Below, one piece after another: positions 21,664 through 31,927 of a stretch of DNA of 64,000 nucleotides. Where the stretch lies: contig JAKFGP010000033.1 in the NCBI GenBank assembly GCA_021502835.1, positions 248,001-312,000 of the forward strand. Direction: 5' to 3'. Both the position numbers and the translations under genes were made by a program. The notes beneath the pieces were generated by a model that saw only the letters and a program-made list of their open reading frames with translations, was not told the origin of the DNA and ran no database searches. Position 1 is the first letter of the stretch, and every line of letters starts with the position of its first letter. Origin of the DNA: Streptomyces thinghirensis (GTDB lineage Bacteria; Actinomycetota; Actinomycetia; Streptomycetales; Streptomycetaceae).

Positions 21664-24600
21664 CTACTGCTTGCGCAGGCGGAACGTCAGGGACAAAAAG
21701 CCCTCGTCCGTGAACGGCTCCCCGTCCGCGTCGTCCGCCTCACCCTGCGCGAAGTCCGTCGCCAGGACCTCGTCGGCGATCAGACCGCTGTGCTCGGTCA
21801 GGGCGGCGACCGTGGCCTCGTCCGTGGCCGTCCACCGCAGCGCGATCCGGTCGGCGACGTCGAGGCCGCTGTTCTGCGGGCCTCCTGGATCAGGCGGATC
21901 GCGTCCCGGGCGAGACCGGCCCGGCGCAAATTCCTCCGTGATCTCCAAGGTCCAGCGCCACCGTCGCGCCCGAGTCCGGAGGCGACCGACCAGCCCTCGC
22001 GCGGCGTCTCCGTGATGATCACCTCGTCGGGGGCGAGGGCGACCGTCTCGCCGTCGACCTCCACCGACGCAGTGCCCTCGCGCAGGGCGAGGGAGAGCGC
22101 CGCGGCGTCCGTGTTCGCGACGGCCTTCGCCACGTCCTGGACGCGCTTGCCGAACCGCTTGCCCAGCGCACGGAAGTTGGCCTTCGCCGTCGTGTCGACC
22201 AGGCTGCCGCCGACCTCGCTCAGCGACGCGAGCGACTCGACGTTCAGCTCCTCGGTGATCTGCGAGTGCAGCTCGGGGAGAGGGTGTCGAAGCCCGACAC
22301 GGCGATCAGCGCGCGGCTGAGCGGCTGGCGGGTCTTGACGCCCGACTCCGCGCGTGTGGCACGGCCCAGTTCGACCAGCGGCGGACCAGCACCATCTGCT
22401 TCGACAGCTCCGGGTCGATCGCCGACAGGTCAGCCTCCGGCCACGAGGAGAGGTGCACCGACTCGGGGGCGCCAGGGTGACCGGCACGACCAGGTCCTGC
22501 CAGACCCGCTCGGTGATGAACGGGGTCAGCGGGGCCATGAGCTTGGTGACCGTCTCGACGACCTCGTGCAGCGTGCGCAGTGCCGCCTTGTCGCCCTGCC
22601 AGAAGCGGCGGCGGGAGCGGCGTACGTACCAGTTGGACAGGTCGTCGACGAACGCGGACAGCAGCTTGCGCGGCGCGCTGGGTGTCGTAGGCGTCCAGGG
22701 CCTGCGTGACCTGGTCGGTGAGCGCATGCAGCTCGGAGAGCAGCCAGCGGTCCAGGACCGGGCGGTCGGCGGGCGCCGGGTCGGCCTCGCTCGGGGACCA
22801 GCCCGTGGTGCGGGCGTACAGGGCCTGGAAGGCGACCGTGTTCCAGTAGGTGAGGAGCGTCTTGCGGACGACCTCCTGGATGGTGCCGTGACCGACCCGC
22901 CGGGCCGCCCACGGGGAGCCGCCGGCCGCCATGAACCAGCGGACCGCGTCCGCGCCGTGCCGGTCCATGAGCGGGACCGGGTCCAGGGTGTTGCCCAGGT
23001 GCTTGGACATCTTGCGGCCGTCCTCGGCGAGGATGCGGCCGAGGCAGACGACGTTCGTAACTCGACTTGTCGAAGACCAGGTGCCGACCGCCATCAGCGT
23101 GTAGAACCAGCCGCGGGTCTGGTCGATGGCCTCGCAGATGAACTGCGCCGGGTACCGGCTCTCGAACAACTCCTTGTTCTTGTGCGGGTAGCCCCACTGC
23201 GCGAACGGCATCGAGCCCGAGTCGTACCAGGCGTCGATGACCTCCGGAACGCGCGTGGCGGTCTTGCCGCACCCGTCCTGCGGGCACGCGAAGGTGACCT
23301 CGTCGATGTACGGGCGGTGCGGGTCCAGCGCGGACTGGTCGGTGCCGGTCGCTCGGTCAGTTCGGCGCAGGGAGCCCGCCACCGTGAGGTGGTCGTCCTC
23401 GCTAGCGCCAGATGGGCAGCGGGGTGCCCCCAGTAGCGGTTGCGGGAGAGCGCCCAGTCGATGTTGTTGTTCAGCCAGTCGCCGTACCGGCCGTGCTTGA
23501 CCGAGTCCGGGAACCAGTTGGTCTTCTCGTTCTCCTGGAGGAGACGGTCCTTGACGGCCGTGGTGCGGATGTACCAGGACGGCTGCGCGTAGTACAGCAG
23601 CGCGGTGTGGCAGCGCCAGCAGTGCGGGTAGCTGTGCTCGTACGGGATGTGCTTGAAGAGCAGGCCCCTGGTGTCCAGGTCCTCCGTCAGCTGCTCGTCG
23701 GCCTTCTTGAAGAAGACACCGCCGACCAGCGGGAGGCCCTCCTCGAAGGTGCCGTCCGGACGGACCGGGTTGACCACGGGCAGGCCGTAGGCGCGGCAGA
23801 CCTTGAGGTCGTCCTCACCGAAGGCGGGGGACTGGTGGACGAGGCCGGTGCCGTCCTCGGTGGTGACGTAGTCGGCGTTCACCACGTAGTGCGCGGGCTC
23901 GGGGAACTCCACCAGCTCGAAGGGGCGCTGGTACGTCCAGCGCTCCATCTCGGCGCCGGTGAAGGTCTGGCCGGTGGTCTCCCAGCCCTCGCCGAGGGCC
24001 TTGCCGACCAGCGGCTCGGCGACGACGAGCTTCTCCGTACCTTCCGGGCCCTTCGTGGCGACGACGTAGGTGACCTCGGGGTGGGCGGCGACCGCCGTGT
24101 TGGACACCAGGGTCCAGGGCGTGGTCGTCCAGATCAGGAGCGGGCCTCGCCGGCCAGCGGGCCGGAGGTCAGCGGAAGCGCACGAAGACGGACGGGTCGA
24201 CGACCGTCTCGTAGCCCTGCGCCAGCTCGTGGTCGGACAGGCCGGTGCCGCAGCGGGGGCACCAGGGGGCGACGCGGTGGTCCTGGACCAGCAGGCCCTT
24301 GTCGAAGATCTCCTTCAGCGACCACCAGACGGACTCGATGTACTCGGGGTCCATCGTGCGGTACGGGTCCTGGAGGTCGGCCCAGTAACCCATGCGGGTC
24401 GTGAGCTCCTCGAAGGCGTCGGTGTGGCGGGTCACCGATTCGCGGCACTTGGCGTTGAACTCGGCGATGCCGTACGCCTCGATGTCCTGCTTGCCGGAGA
24501 AGCCCAGCTCCTTCTCCACCGCCAGCTCGACCGGCAGGCCGTGGCAGTCCCAGCCGGCCTTGCGGCCCACGTGGTATCCGCGCATGGTGCGGAAACGGGG

Positions 24601-24819
24601 GAAGACGTCCTTGAAGACGCGGGCCTCGATGTGGTGGGCGCCCGGCATGCCGTTCGCGGTGGGCGGGCCCTCGTAGAACACCCACTCGGGGCGGCCCTCG
24701 GACTGCTCCAGGCTCTTGGCGAAGATCTTCTGCTCGCGCCAGAAGTCGAGCACCGCGTGTTCGAGCGCGGGCAGGTCGACCTGGGCGGGCACCTGGCGGT
24801 ACTGCGGCTGCGTATTCAA
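21664..24819 (-). CDS. ileS: Isoleucyl-tRNA synthetase IleS (left copy)
   Basis: Class I synthetase charging tRNA-Ile. The start is TTG 24819 ([20 protein letters not shown]), fixed by GGAGGAAGCTCG immediately before it and by the T-box leader. The HIGH-equivalent is HHIEA in [15 protein letters not shown], followed by [10 protein letters not shown]; the KMSKS loop is [14 protein letters not shown] near 23000. The editing domain includes the [15 protein letters not shown] region (garbled near 24140). It ends FRLRKQ at 21664. About 1047 residues. Frameshifts lie near 24140, 23400, 23070, 22670, 22480, 22375, 22280, 21960 and 21880. The N-terminal 270 codons are open. Confidence 0.95.
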
Positions 24820-24831
24820 CGAGCTTCCTCC

Positions 24832-25090
24832 GGCGGACGTGCTGCCTTCCGTCGGAGGGACGAGAGCCGTGCTCCGCGGTACCACCCTCCTTGGCTCCCC
24901 GGTGCGTCGTGTGCGCCGATGAGCCCCCTCATTGGGGTCGCGAGCCGGTTCTACTCGCCGTGACCTCTCCGTCACGGCTTTCTTCCGGCGGCTCCGGGGT
25001 GATCTTCACGTCGCGCTCGCCCCCGGGCTCACACCGTCCCCGGGTCGCTCTGGGCCGCTTACGCCGCTACTCGTCCCCATCCACGCTTTC
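24832..25090 (-). ncRNA. T-box riboswitch leader of ileS (left copy)
   Basis: Minus-strand leader with the T-box core GGGTGGTACCGCGG (complement of 24874-24887) and a candidate Ile specifier codon ATC (complement of 25001-25003). A helix GGAGGG/CCCTCC frames the T-box bulge. The same CCTCC can instead pair with the ileS Shine-Dalgarno CGGAGG (complement of 24827-24832). That arrangement fits the translational T-boxes described upstream of actinobacterial ileS, in which uncharged tRNA-Ile frees the ribosome site. Confidence 0.85.
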
Positions 25091-25192
25091 GCTGCGCCCA
25101 GTGTACGGCGCCGAGCGGACAGCGGCCGACCGGGGACTTGGCGCCGGGTGGTGCGGGGGTGCCGTACGGCCTCCCTCGCGGTCCGGCGTGAC

Positions 25193-25245
25193 CCGAATGC
25201 CGCGGCCGGGCATTCGGCTCCCGGCGGGCCCGGCAGGGGCCCGCC
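25193..25245. promoter_or_regulatory. Tandem hairpins between ileS and the TraR-like gene (left copy)
   Basis: Two dyads sit in the 592-base divergent gap. CCGAATGCC (25193-25201) pairs with GGCATTCGG (25209-25217). GGCGGGCCC (25223-25231) pairs with GGGCCCGCC (25237-25245). Both are conserved in the right arm (40932-40982). They are beyond the T-box, so they belong to the promoter side of one or both genes. Function unknown. I see nothing else supportable in 25246-25395. Confidence 0.5.
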
Positions 25246-25411
25246 CGGCGGATTACCGGGCGGGGAGCTGGGCACAACGCATGCATGCTCGCCGCGCGGC
25301 GCACGGTGGGCGGGCGAATCGGGCGGCGTGCCCCGTTGCCGCGGGGCCCAAGTCGATTTATCGTCCCAGCACGATTGCGCGCAAGATCACAATATGTGAA
25401 GGGGCCGCGCC

Positions 25412-26176
25412 ATGGTGGCGAAGAAGACCGCCGTAGAGCAGTCGGAGGCGACTGAGAAGAAGTCCGCTGCCAAGAAGACGACGGCCGCGAAGAAGAGCAC
25501 CGAAGACAAGAGCACCACCGCGAAGAAGGCCGCGCCAAGAAGTCCGCGGCGAAGAAGACCGCGGCTCGAAGGGCACAGCCAAGAAGACCGCCGCGAAGAA
25601 GACCGCCGCGAGGAAGACCGCGGCCAAGAAGAGCACGGCGAAGAAGAGCACGGCCAAGAAAGGGGGCGCGGCCGAGGCCGCGGAGCAGACGGGAGCCACG
25701 ACGGTGGTTGCGAAGAAGACTCCTGGCACGGCCACGGCGGCCAGACCGCCGTTCCCAAACCCGCGGCGCGCCGGACCCCGGCGACCTCGCGGTACGCCCC
25801 GGCGAGGAACCCTGGACCCCGCAAGAGGTCGAGGAGGCGCGCGAGGGAGCTGCAGTCCGAGGCCGACCGGCTGCGCACCGAGATCGACTCCTCGGGGCGG
25901 TCGCTGCAGGGCATGATGCGGGACTCCGGGGACGGCGCCGGCGACGACGAGGCGGACACCGGCAACAAGAACATCACACGCGAGCACGAACTGGCGCTGG
26001 CCGCCACCGCGCGTGAGGTGCTCACCCAGACCGAGCGCGCCCTGGAACGCCTGGACGCGGGCACCTACGGCCTGTGCGAGAACTGCGGCAACCCCATCGG
26101 CAAGGCGCGCATGCAGGCCTTCCCGAGGGCCACGCTGTGCGTCGAGTGCAAGCAGAAGCAGGAACGACGGTACTGA
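25412..26176 (+). CDS. TraR/DksA-type zinc finger protein with Lys/Ala-rich N-terminal tail (left copy)
   Basis: Probable RNA polymerase- or stress-associated zinc-finger protein. ATG 25412 (MVAKKTAVEQSEATEKKSAA) follows an AAGGGG ribosome site. The first ~100 residues should be Lys/Ala/Thr repeats (AKKTAAKK type). Offsetting frameshifts near 25540 and 25850 make this copy one open 254-codon frame with an artificial Arg-rich middle. The C-terminal domain holds TREHELALAATAREVLTQTE and the four-Cys zinc site CENCGNPIGKARMQAF...CVEC. Divergent from ileS. Confidence 0.88.
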   Translation: MVAKKTAVEQSEATEKKSAAKKTTAAKKSTEDKSTTAKKAAPRSPRRRRPRLEGHSQEDRREEDRREEDRGQEEHGEEEHGQERGRGRGRGADGSHDGGCEEDSWHGHGGQTAVPKPAARRTPATSRYAPARNPGPRKRSRRRARELQSEADRLRTEIDSSGRSLQGMMRDSGDGAGDDEADTGNKNITREHELALAATAREVLTQTERALERLDAGTYGLCENCGNPIGKARMQAFPRATLCVECKQKQERRY

Positions 26177-26244
26177 TCAGCCGCCGGGACGGAAGGCGTG
26201 CCGTACCCTCGTCCTCAGTCAGGTACCTAGGCTGAGGGACTCAC

Positions 26245-26840
26245 GTGGCAGAGGCGGAGCGCATCATCGGTACGCCGGACACCCCGGACGCGGCGGGGGA
26301 CGGGCAGGAGCGGCCCGACGCCGAGCAGGAGCAGCCCCCGGGGCGCCCCCGGGGCAAGCGGCGTATCGCCGTGCTGTTCGCGGTGGCCGCGTTCGCGTAC
26401 GCCCTCGACCTGGTCAGCAAGATGATCGTGGTCGCCAAGCTGGAGCACCAGGAGCCCATCGAGATCGTCGGGGACTGGCTGCGGTTCGTGGCGATCCGCA
26501 ACGCGGGCGCGGCCTTCGGCTTCGGCGAGCCCTTCACCGTGATCTTCACGGTGATCGCGGTAACCGTCATCGTCGTGATCGCCCGCCTCGCGCGCAAGCT
26601 CCACAGCCTGCCGTGGGCGATCGCGCTCGGCATGCTGCTCGGCGGCGCCCTCGGCAACCTCACCGACCGGATCTTCCGTGCGCCCGGTGTCTTGGAGGGC
26701 GCGGTCGTGGACTTCATCGCGCCCAAGCACTTCGCCGTCTTCAACCTCGCCGACTCGGCGATCATCTGCAGGCGGCATCCTGATCGTCATCCTCTCCTTC
26801 CGGGGTCTCGACCCGGACGGGAGCGTCCCACAAGGACTGA
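26245..26840 (+). CDS. lspA: Lipoprotein signal peptidase LspA (left copy)
   Basis: Membrane aspartyl protease that cleaves signal peptides of diacylglyceryl-prolipoproteins. GTG 26245 ([20 protein letters not shown]) gives a hydrophilic extension before the first helix ([16 protein letters not shown]). Family motifs: [26 protein letters not shown] with the first catalytic Asp, and [12 protein letters not shown] with the second. Four hydrophobic segments. About 197 residues. Frameshifts lie near 26768 and 26820; the right copy ends [10 protein letters not shown] cleanly. Confidence 0.94.
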
Positions 26841-26883
26841 CCGTCCACGGTGGCCGACCGTCCACAATGGCCGGACCGTCCAC
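26839..26883. repeat. Array of GACCGTCCAC repeats at the lspA/pseudouridine synthase junction (left copy)
   Basis: GACCGTCCAC occurs at 26839-26848, 26856-26865 and 26874-26883, with starts 17-18 bases apart. A fourth, degenerate unit overlaps the end of lspA. The right arm shows four perfect units. Even spacing suggests binding sites or a short tandem duplication. Confidence 0.75.
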
Positions 26884-26935
26884 GGGGACCGGGCGCGCGA
26901 TCGGGAGTGTCCGGCCCGTCCGGCATGCTCGACGG

Positions 26936-27881
26936 GTGAGCACAGATTCCCGAGATCCGTACCCTGCCCGTGCCGGACGGCCTGGAGGGCGAGCGCGTCG
27001 ACGCCGCCATCTCCCGCATGTTCGGCTTCTCCCGTACCAAGGCCGCGGAGCTCGCCGCGGCGGGCAAGGTGCAGGTCGACGGATCGGTGGTCGGCAAGTC
27101 CGAGCGCGTCCACGGCGGCGCCTGGCCAGAGGTCGAGATGCCGCAGGCGCCCGCGCCCGTGCAGATCGTCGCCGAGCCCGTCGAGGGCATGGAGATCGTG
27201 CACGACGACGACGACGTGGTCGTGATCGTCAAGCCGGTCGGCGTCGCCGCCCACCCCTCGCCCGGCTGGAGCGGACCGACGGTCATCGGCGGACTGGCCG
27301 CCGCCGGGTACCGCGTCTCCACGCCCGGCGCCGCCGAGCGGCAGGGCATCGTGCACCGCCTCGACGTGGGCACGTCGGCCTGATGGCGGTGGCGAAGTCG
27401 AGGCGGGCGTACACCTCGCTCAAGCGCCAGTTCAAGGAGCGCACGGTCGACAAGCGCTACCACACGCTCGTGCAGGGCCACCCCGACCCGACCAGCGGCA
27501 CCATCGACGCCCCCATCGGCCGCCACCCCCAGTCCGACTACAAGTGGGCCGTCACCGCCGAGGGCAAGCCCTCCGTGACGCACTACGACCTCATCGAGCC
27601 TTCCGCGCCGCCTCCCTGCTCGACGTGAAGCTGGGAAGCCGGCCGCGCCCACCAGATCCGCGTCCACATGGCCGCCCACCGGCACCCTGCGTCGGCGACC
27701 TGACCTCCGGCTCCGATTCCACGCTCGCCAAGCGGCTGCGCCTGCGCCGCCAGTGGCTGCACGCCGTACGGCTCGGCTTCGAGCACCCCGGCGACCCAGG
27801 CAGTGGGTCGAGTACGCCAGCAAATCGCCCGACGACATCCAGCAGGCCCTGGACCTGGTCCGCGAGGAGACCTACGGATGA
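26936..27881 (+). CDS. RluA/RluD-family 23S rRNA pseudouridine synthase (left copy)
   Basis: Isomerises uridines in large-subunit rRNA. GTG 26936 is followed by an N-terminal S4-like domain ([20 protein letters not shown], then [15 protein letters not shown]). The catalytic domain has [17 protein letters not shown] and the active-site loop HRLDVGTS with the catalytic Asp. Downstream are [20 protein letters not shown] and [12 protein letters not shown]. It ends REETYG at 27881; about 313 residues. Which uridines it modifies cannot be told. Frameshifts lie near 26945, 27378, 27598, 27635, 27690 and 27800. The stop overlaps the acetyltransferase start (ATGA). Confidence 0.92.
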
Positions 27882-28365
27882 GTGCCCCGGACCGGGCGCT
27901 GTCCTACGTGGTGCGGGTGGCCGAGGCTCCCGGTGACCAGGAGGCGTGCTTCGCGGTGCGCAAGGACGTCTTCGTGGTCGAGCGGAAGGTCCCCGAGGAC
28001 ATCGAGTGCAACGCCTACGACGAAAAGACGCCGACGCCGTCGTCCTGGCGGTCCGGGCGGACGGCGTACCGCTGGGCACCGGCCGGCTGCTGCACGGCGA
28101 AGGCCGCGGCGGCGAAGAACGGCGACAGCGGCCGGCCGTCGGCTCCCTGGGCAGGCTCGCGGTGACCGCGCAGGCCGCGGAGTGGGCGTCGAGGCCGCGC
28201 TGGTACCGGGCCGTCGAGGACGCCCGCGCGCGCGGACTCCCGCGGTGGACCTGCGCACGCGCAGACCCACGCCCTGGGTTTCTACGAGCGACTGGGGTAC
28301 GAGGCATACGGACCCGAGTTCCCCGACGCCGGGATCCCCACCGCGCGATGCGCCGCGCCCTGTGA
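27878..28365 (+). CDS. GNAT-family N-acetyltransferase (left copy)
   Basis: Acyl-CoA-dependent acetyltransferase of unknown substrate. ATG 27878 ([20 protein letters not shown]) overlaps the preceding stop. Family features: FAVRKDVFVVEQKVPEDIE at the N-terminus, then SLGRLAVTAQARGLGVGAAL (acetyl-CoA pyrophosphate loop, seen by combining arms), and THALGFYERLGYEAYGPEFP near the C-terminus. It ends AMRRAL at 28365. About 160 residues. Frameshifts lie near 28028, 28120, 28185, 28245 and 28340. Confidence 0.88.
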
Positions 28366-28455
28366 CCGGGGCGCCGAACGCGCTGGTGGGGCCGGTGGCG
28401 TGGCGGGCTTGAGGCCCGCCGTCTGAACGCCGAGACCCCACCGGAAGCGCTGACC

Positions 28456-30049
28456 GTGGATCAGTTGGCCCTGTTGTTCATACTGCTGCTCGGGGCCCTG
28501 CTGAACGTCCCGGTCGGTGCCCGGCTCGGGCTGCCGGCACCGGTGCTGATGACGGTCCTCGGCAAAACCGATCTGGCGCTGCTCGAGTTTGTGCCCAGCG
28601 TCGACTCCCCGGGCTCATCCTGCCCGCACTGCTGCCGCCGCTGCTTTACGCGGCCGTGCGGCAGCCACGTCCTGGCGGCAGTTCGCGGCCAACAAGCGCC
28701 CGGTGATCTTCCTGCTGGCGGTCGCGCTGGTCTTCGTCACCGTGACCTGCGTGGCCGCGGCGGTGAAGCGCGGTCGTGCCGGGACTGCCGATCGTCGCCG
28801 CCTTCGCCCTGGGCGCGTTGAGTGGCACCGCCCGACCCGGTCGCGGCGACCGCCGTCGCCGAGCGGCTGGCGCAACAGCGCCGCCTGGTCTCCATCCTGG
28901 AGGGGCGAGGGGCTGTTCAACGACAATCACGGCCATCGTCCTGTACCACGTGGCCATCGCCGCGGCCGTCGGCGGCACTTTCTCGCCGTGGCGGGCCGGG
29001 CTCGACCTGGTGCTGTCCGCCGTCGTCGCCGTCGCGGTCGGCCTCGCCTGGGCTGGGCCGCCAACAAGCTGCTGAGACCTCCTGGGGGACGCCACCCTGC
29101 AGATCGGCCTGACGCTGCTGGTGCCTTACGGCTCCTACGTCCTGGCCGAGGAACTGCTGCTCCGGGTGCTCGCGGTGCTCACCACCGCGATGTTCCTCGC
29201 CGAGTACGCCTTCGACGCCGACGACGTGATGACCCGGCTCGCCGGGCACACCGGGCGGGACGTCGTCGACACGCTCGTCACCGGCGTCGCCTTCGGACTC
29301 GTCGGCTCTGGAACTGCAACGCGATCCGCACGGCCACCGGACGCTGGACCGAACTGCTCGGCTGGGGCGCGGCGATCGCCGGCGTGGTGATCCTGGTGCG
29401 GCTGGTGTAGCTGCTGCCGGCCACCTGGCTGACCAAACGGGCTGCACGCCAGACGCGACCACGACGAGGAGGGGACCGCATGTCCCTGCGGGAGGCCGTC
29501 GTCATGTGGTGGTCGGGGATGCAGGGCGTCGCCTCGGTCGCGCTGGCGCTCGCGATACCGCTGAAGACGGACGACGGATCCGCCTTCCACGCCGCGCTCG
29601 TTCATCTTCGTCGCGTTCGGCGTGATCATAGTACAGCTGCTGCTGCAGGCGCCTGACGCTGCCGTGGCTGGTGGGCCGGCTCGGGGTGCGGGCGGACACC
29701 GCGCGGGGGAAGGAGTACGAGAAGGAGCTGGCCGTACGGGCGGCGAAGGCGGCGAAGCAGCGGCTCGGGGAGATCGAGTCGGTCGAGGAACTCCCGGAGG
29801 AGCTGTCCGAGCAGATGCTGCGGCAGGCCTTCGACATCGGTATGCGGACCAGTCCCGACGTCGGCGGCGAGGAGCGGCGCGAGGCGCAGGAGCAGCAGGC
29901 CCGGCGGCACAAGGCAGATCCGTCGCGACGGGGCAGAGATGATGAGCGCCGCGCGCCACGAGGTGCTGGCCGCGCGCAGCGAACCCGGTGTACCACGGAG
30001 ATCGTGGACCGGGTGCTGCGCCAGCCTGGACGTGCGCAGCCTGCGCTGA
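28456..30049 (+). CDS. CPA1-family Na+/H+ antiporter (left copy)
   Basis: Polytopic membrane exchanger of the cation:proton antiporter-1 family. GTG 28456 (VDQLALLFILLLGALLNVPV) opens with a membrane helix; about 12 hydrophobic segments follow. Characteristic stretches, some needing both arms, are LFND near 28912 (with the conserved Asn-Asp), TLLVPYGSYVLAEE, FLAEYAFDADDVMTRLAGHT and MWWSGMxGVASVALALAIPL. The hydrophilic C-terminal tail is rich in Arg/Glu (EELPEELSEQMLRQAFDIG) and ends RSLR at 30049. About 525 residues. TAG at 29408-29410 is TGG in the right arm; frameshifts are very dense. Confidence 0.88.
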
Positions 30050-30071
30050 GGCCGGCCGCACGTCCTCGCGG

Positions 30072-31208
30072 TCACAGGCTCTTCGACGGCTGTTCGCGAA
30101 GCGGCGAGGCGCTCCGTCGGGGAGGCGGCAGGGGCGCTGCAAGCCGTCGCGGGACAGGCGCAGCGCCGCACGATCGTCGTGTTCACCGCGCGGCAGGGCG
30201 TACAGGTGCTCGTCGGCCAGCCAGCGGATCATTCCCTCCCGGGCGATGACCCCGGACCGTCCAGATGTCGTCCGCGTCCTTCGCCGTTACCAGGGCCCGC
30301 ACCTGCATGGTGTTGAGGGTGGTGTCGGTGACGGTCAGGTTGTAGTCGCGGCCGTGCCAGGCCGAGCACTCGCGCAGGATGTCGCGCAGCCGCTCGCTCT
30401 TCGGCTGCAGCAGGGCCGAGTAGTCGAGATGCCAGAAGACGGTGCCGGTCATCTGCGGAGTGCCGCGCGACCAGTTCTCGAACGGCTTGGACGTGAAGTA
30501 CGACACCGGCATGGTGATCCGGCGCTCGTCCCAGGTGCGCACGGTCAGGAAGGTGAGCGTGATCTCCTCGACGGTGCCCCACTCCCCGTCCACCACGACC
30601 ATGTCGCCCATGCCGCCGCCTGCCGCCGAAGGCGATCTGGAACCCGGCGAACATGTTGCTGAGCGTGGACTGGGCGGCCACACCGGCGACGATGCCGAGG
30701 ATGCCGGCCGAGGCCAGCAACCAGGCGCCCACCGCCTGCATCGCGGGGAACATCAGCAGCATCGACGACACGGCGACCACGCCGACGACCGCCGAGACCA
30801 CCCGCATGATCAGCGACACCTGCGTGCGCACCCGCCGTACCCGGGCCGGGTTCCGCTCGGCGTGGGCGTGGGCGTGGCACCCGGGGGTACGAGGTCTCGA
30901 CGATCACCGCAGGCGATCCGGATCACCATCCAGGCCGCGAAGCCGATCAGTACCAGCGTCAGCGTTCTCCCGACCCCCTCCCGGTGGTCGGGGAACACCT
31001 GGGCCTCGACGTACGACCACCTCGGCGGCGCCGAGCACAGGAGGAGCGGGTAGGGGATGCGGGCACGGCGCGGCAACCCCCACAGGGGCGACTCGGGTGC
31101 CGTCCGTCGGCCGCCCCGCGCAGCAGCAGGTCGGTGGCCCAGCCGGTGACCAGGGTCAGCAGGACGGAGCCGCCGACCACGATCGGGGGGCGGTATGGAG
31201 GTCTCCAT
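30072..31208 (-). CDS. MscS-family mechanosensitive ion channel (left copy)
   Basis: Small-conductance mechanosensitive channel-like membrane protein, relieving osmotic stress. Start ATG 31208; early helices VVGGSVLLTLVTGWATDLLL and MRVVSAVVGVVAVSSMLLMF. The pore-lining and beta domain reads ASAGILGIVAGVAAQSTLSN, MFAGFQIAFG, WGTVEEITLTFLTVRTWDER and SYFTSKPFENWSRGTPQMTG. The likely C-terminus is SKSL at TGA 30072-30074, about 375 residues. Frameshifts lie near 31190, 31110, 30890, 30625, 30260 and 30180. The 3' end converges on the antiporter gene with only 22 bases between stops. Confidence 0.9.
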
Positions 31209-31313
31209 CCTCGAACGCCAACCGCACCCGCTGCGCTGCGAACCTGTGACTTCCGTCCCGTCCCGGGTATCGCCGCGCACCGCGTTGTCACACCCGGCCA
31301 GCACCATGGCCTC

Positions 31314-31927
31314 GCGAACATCGTGCTCTTCACTCGACCCTTGGCCCGAGGCCCGCGGTGCGGCGGGCCGCCGCCCGGCCTGCGCGAAGCCGGGCACCAG
31401 GTGTCGACCCCGAACGCGGCGAGGGCCGGACGTTCGGCCGCGGTCGAGGAGGGCATAGCCCGCAGGAGGAGATCGGCAAGGAGGAGCTGCTGAAGAGCCA
31501 GGCCGTGCTGGCAGCCGCCTTATTCCGAGCGGGGACTGGTGTACGCCGGGCTCTCGCTCGGCGCCTCCATCGCCCAGACCCTCGCCCTCGGCGACCACCG
31601 TTCCCGCGGGCTGCTCCTCCTGCACGGCGCCTCCGGACATCGCGGCCAGCGCCTCGGTGGACGACCTGCGGTGCAGCTGCACGTCGCCGAGCCGGACGCC
31701 TTCGAGACGGACGACTGGCTCAGCGCCTGACATCTCCAGATGGGCCGGATCGGCGCCGACGTCGAGGTCTACAGAATACGCCGGGGCCGGCCATTTCTAC
31801 ACCGACCCCGACCTGCCTGACCACGACGAGGAGGCCGCCGAGGCCACCCTGGCGGGCGGCGCTCGGCTTCCTCGACTCGCTCCAGGAGGCGGATGCTCCC
31901 GGCGAGGTGGATCAGACCGGCGCGTAG
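31314..31927 (+). CDS. Dienelactone hydrolase family protein (left copy)
   Basis: Alpha/beta hydrolase of the dienelactone hydrolase family; substrate unknown. The start corresponds to the codon at 31314-31316 (ATG in the right arm, GCG here). NIVLFT is followed by LREAGHQV and EIGKEELL. The nucleophile elbow [16 protein letters not shown] carries Ser; a catalytic Asp in [11 protein letters not shown] and a His in [20 protein letters not shown] complete a plausible triad. About 195 residues. The stop at 31925-31927 overlaps the convergent phoD stop. Frameshifts lie near 31340, 31450, 31520, 31640, 31735 and 31855. Confidence 0.87.

Noticed and set aside
22354..24404. Long + strand open frames (330-360 codons) opposite ileS.
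   Set aside because: They are antisense shadows common in very GC-rich coding DNA; ileS on the other strand explains the sequence, and the shadow proteins have no recognisable domains.
24832..25090. Transcriptional attenuator (factor-independent terminator) in the ileS leader.
   Set aside because: No stem followed by a U-run lies between the T-box core and the TTG start; the alternative helix covers the ribosome site instead.
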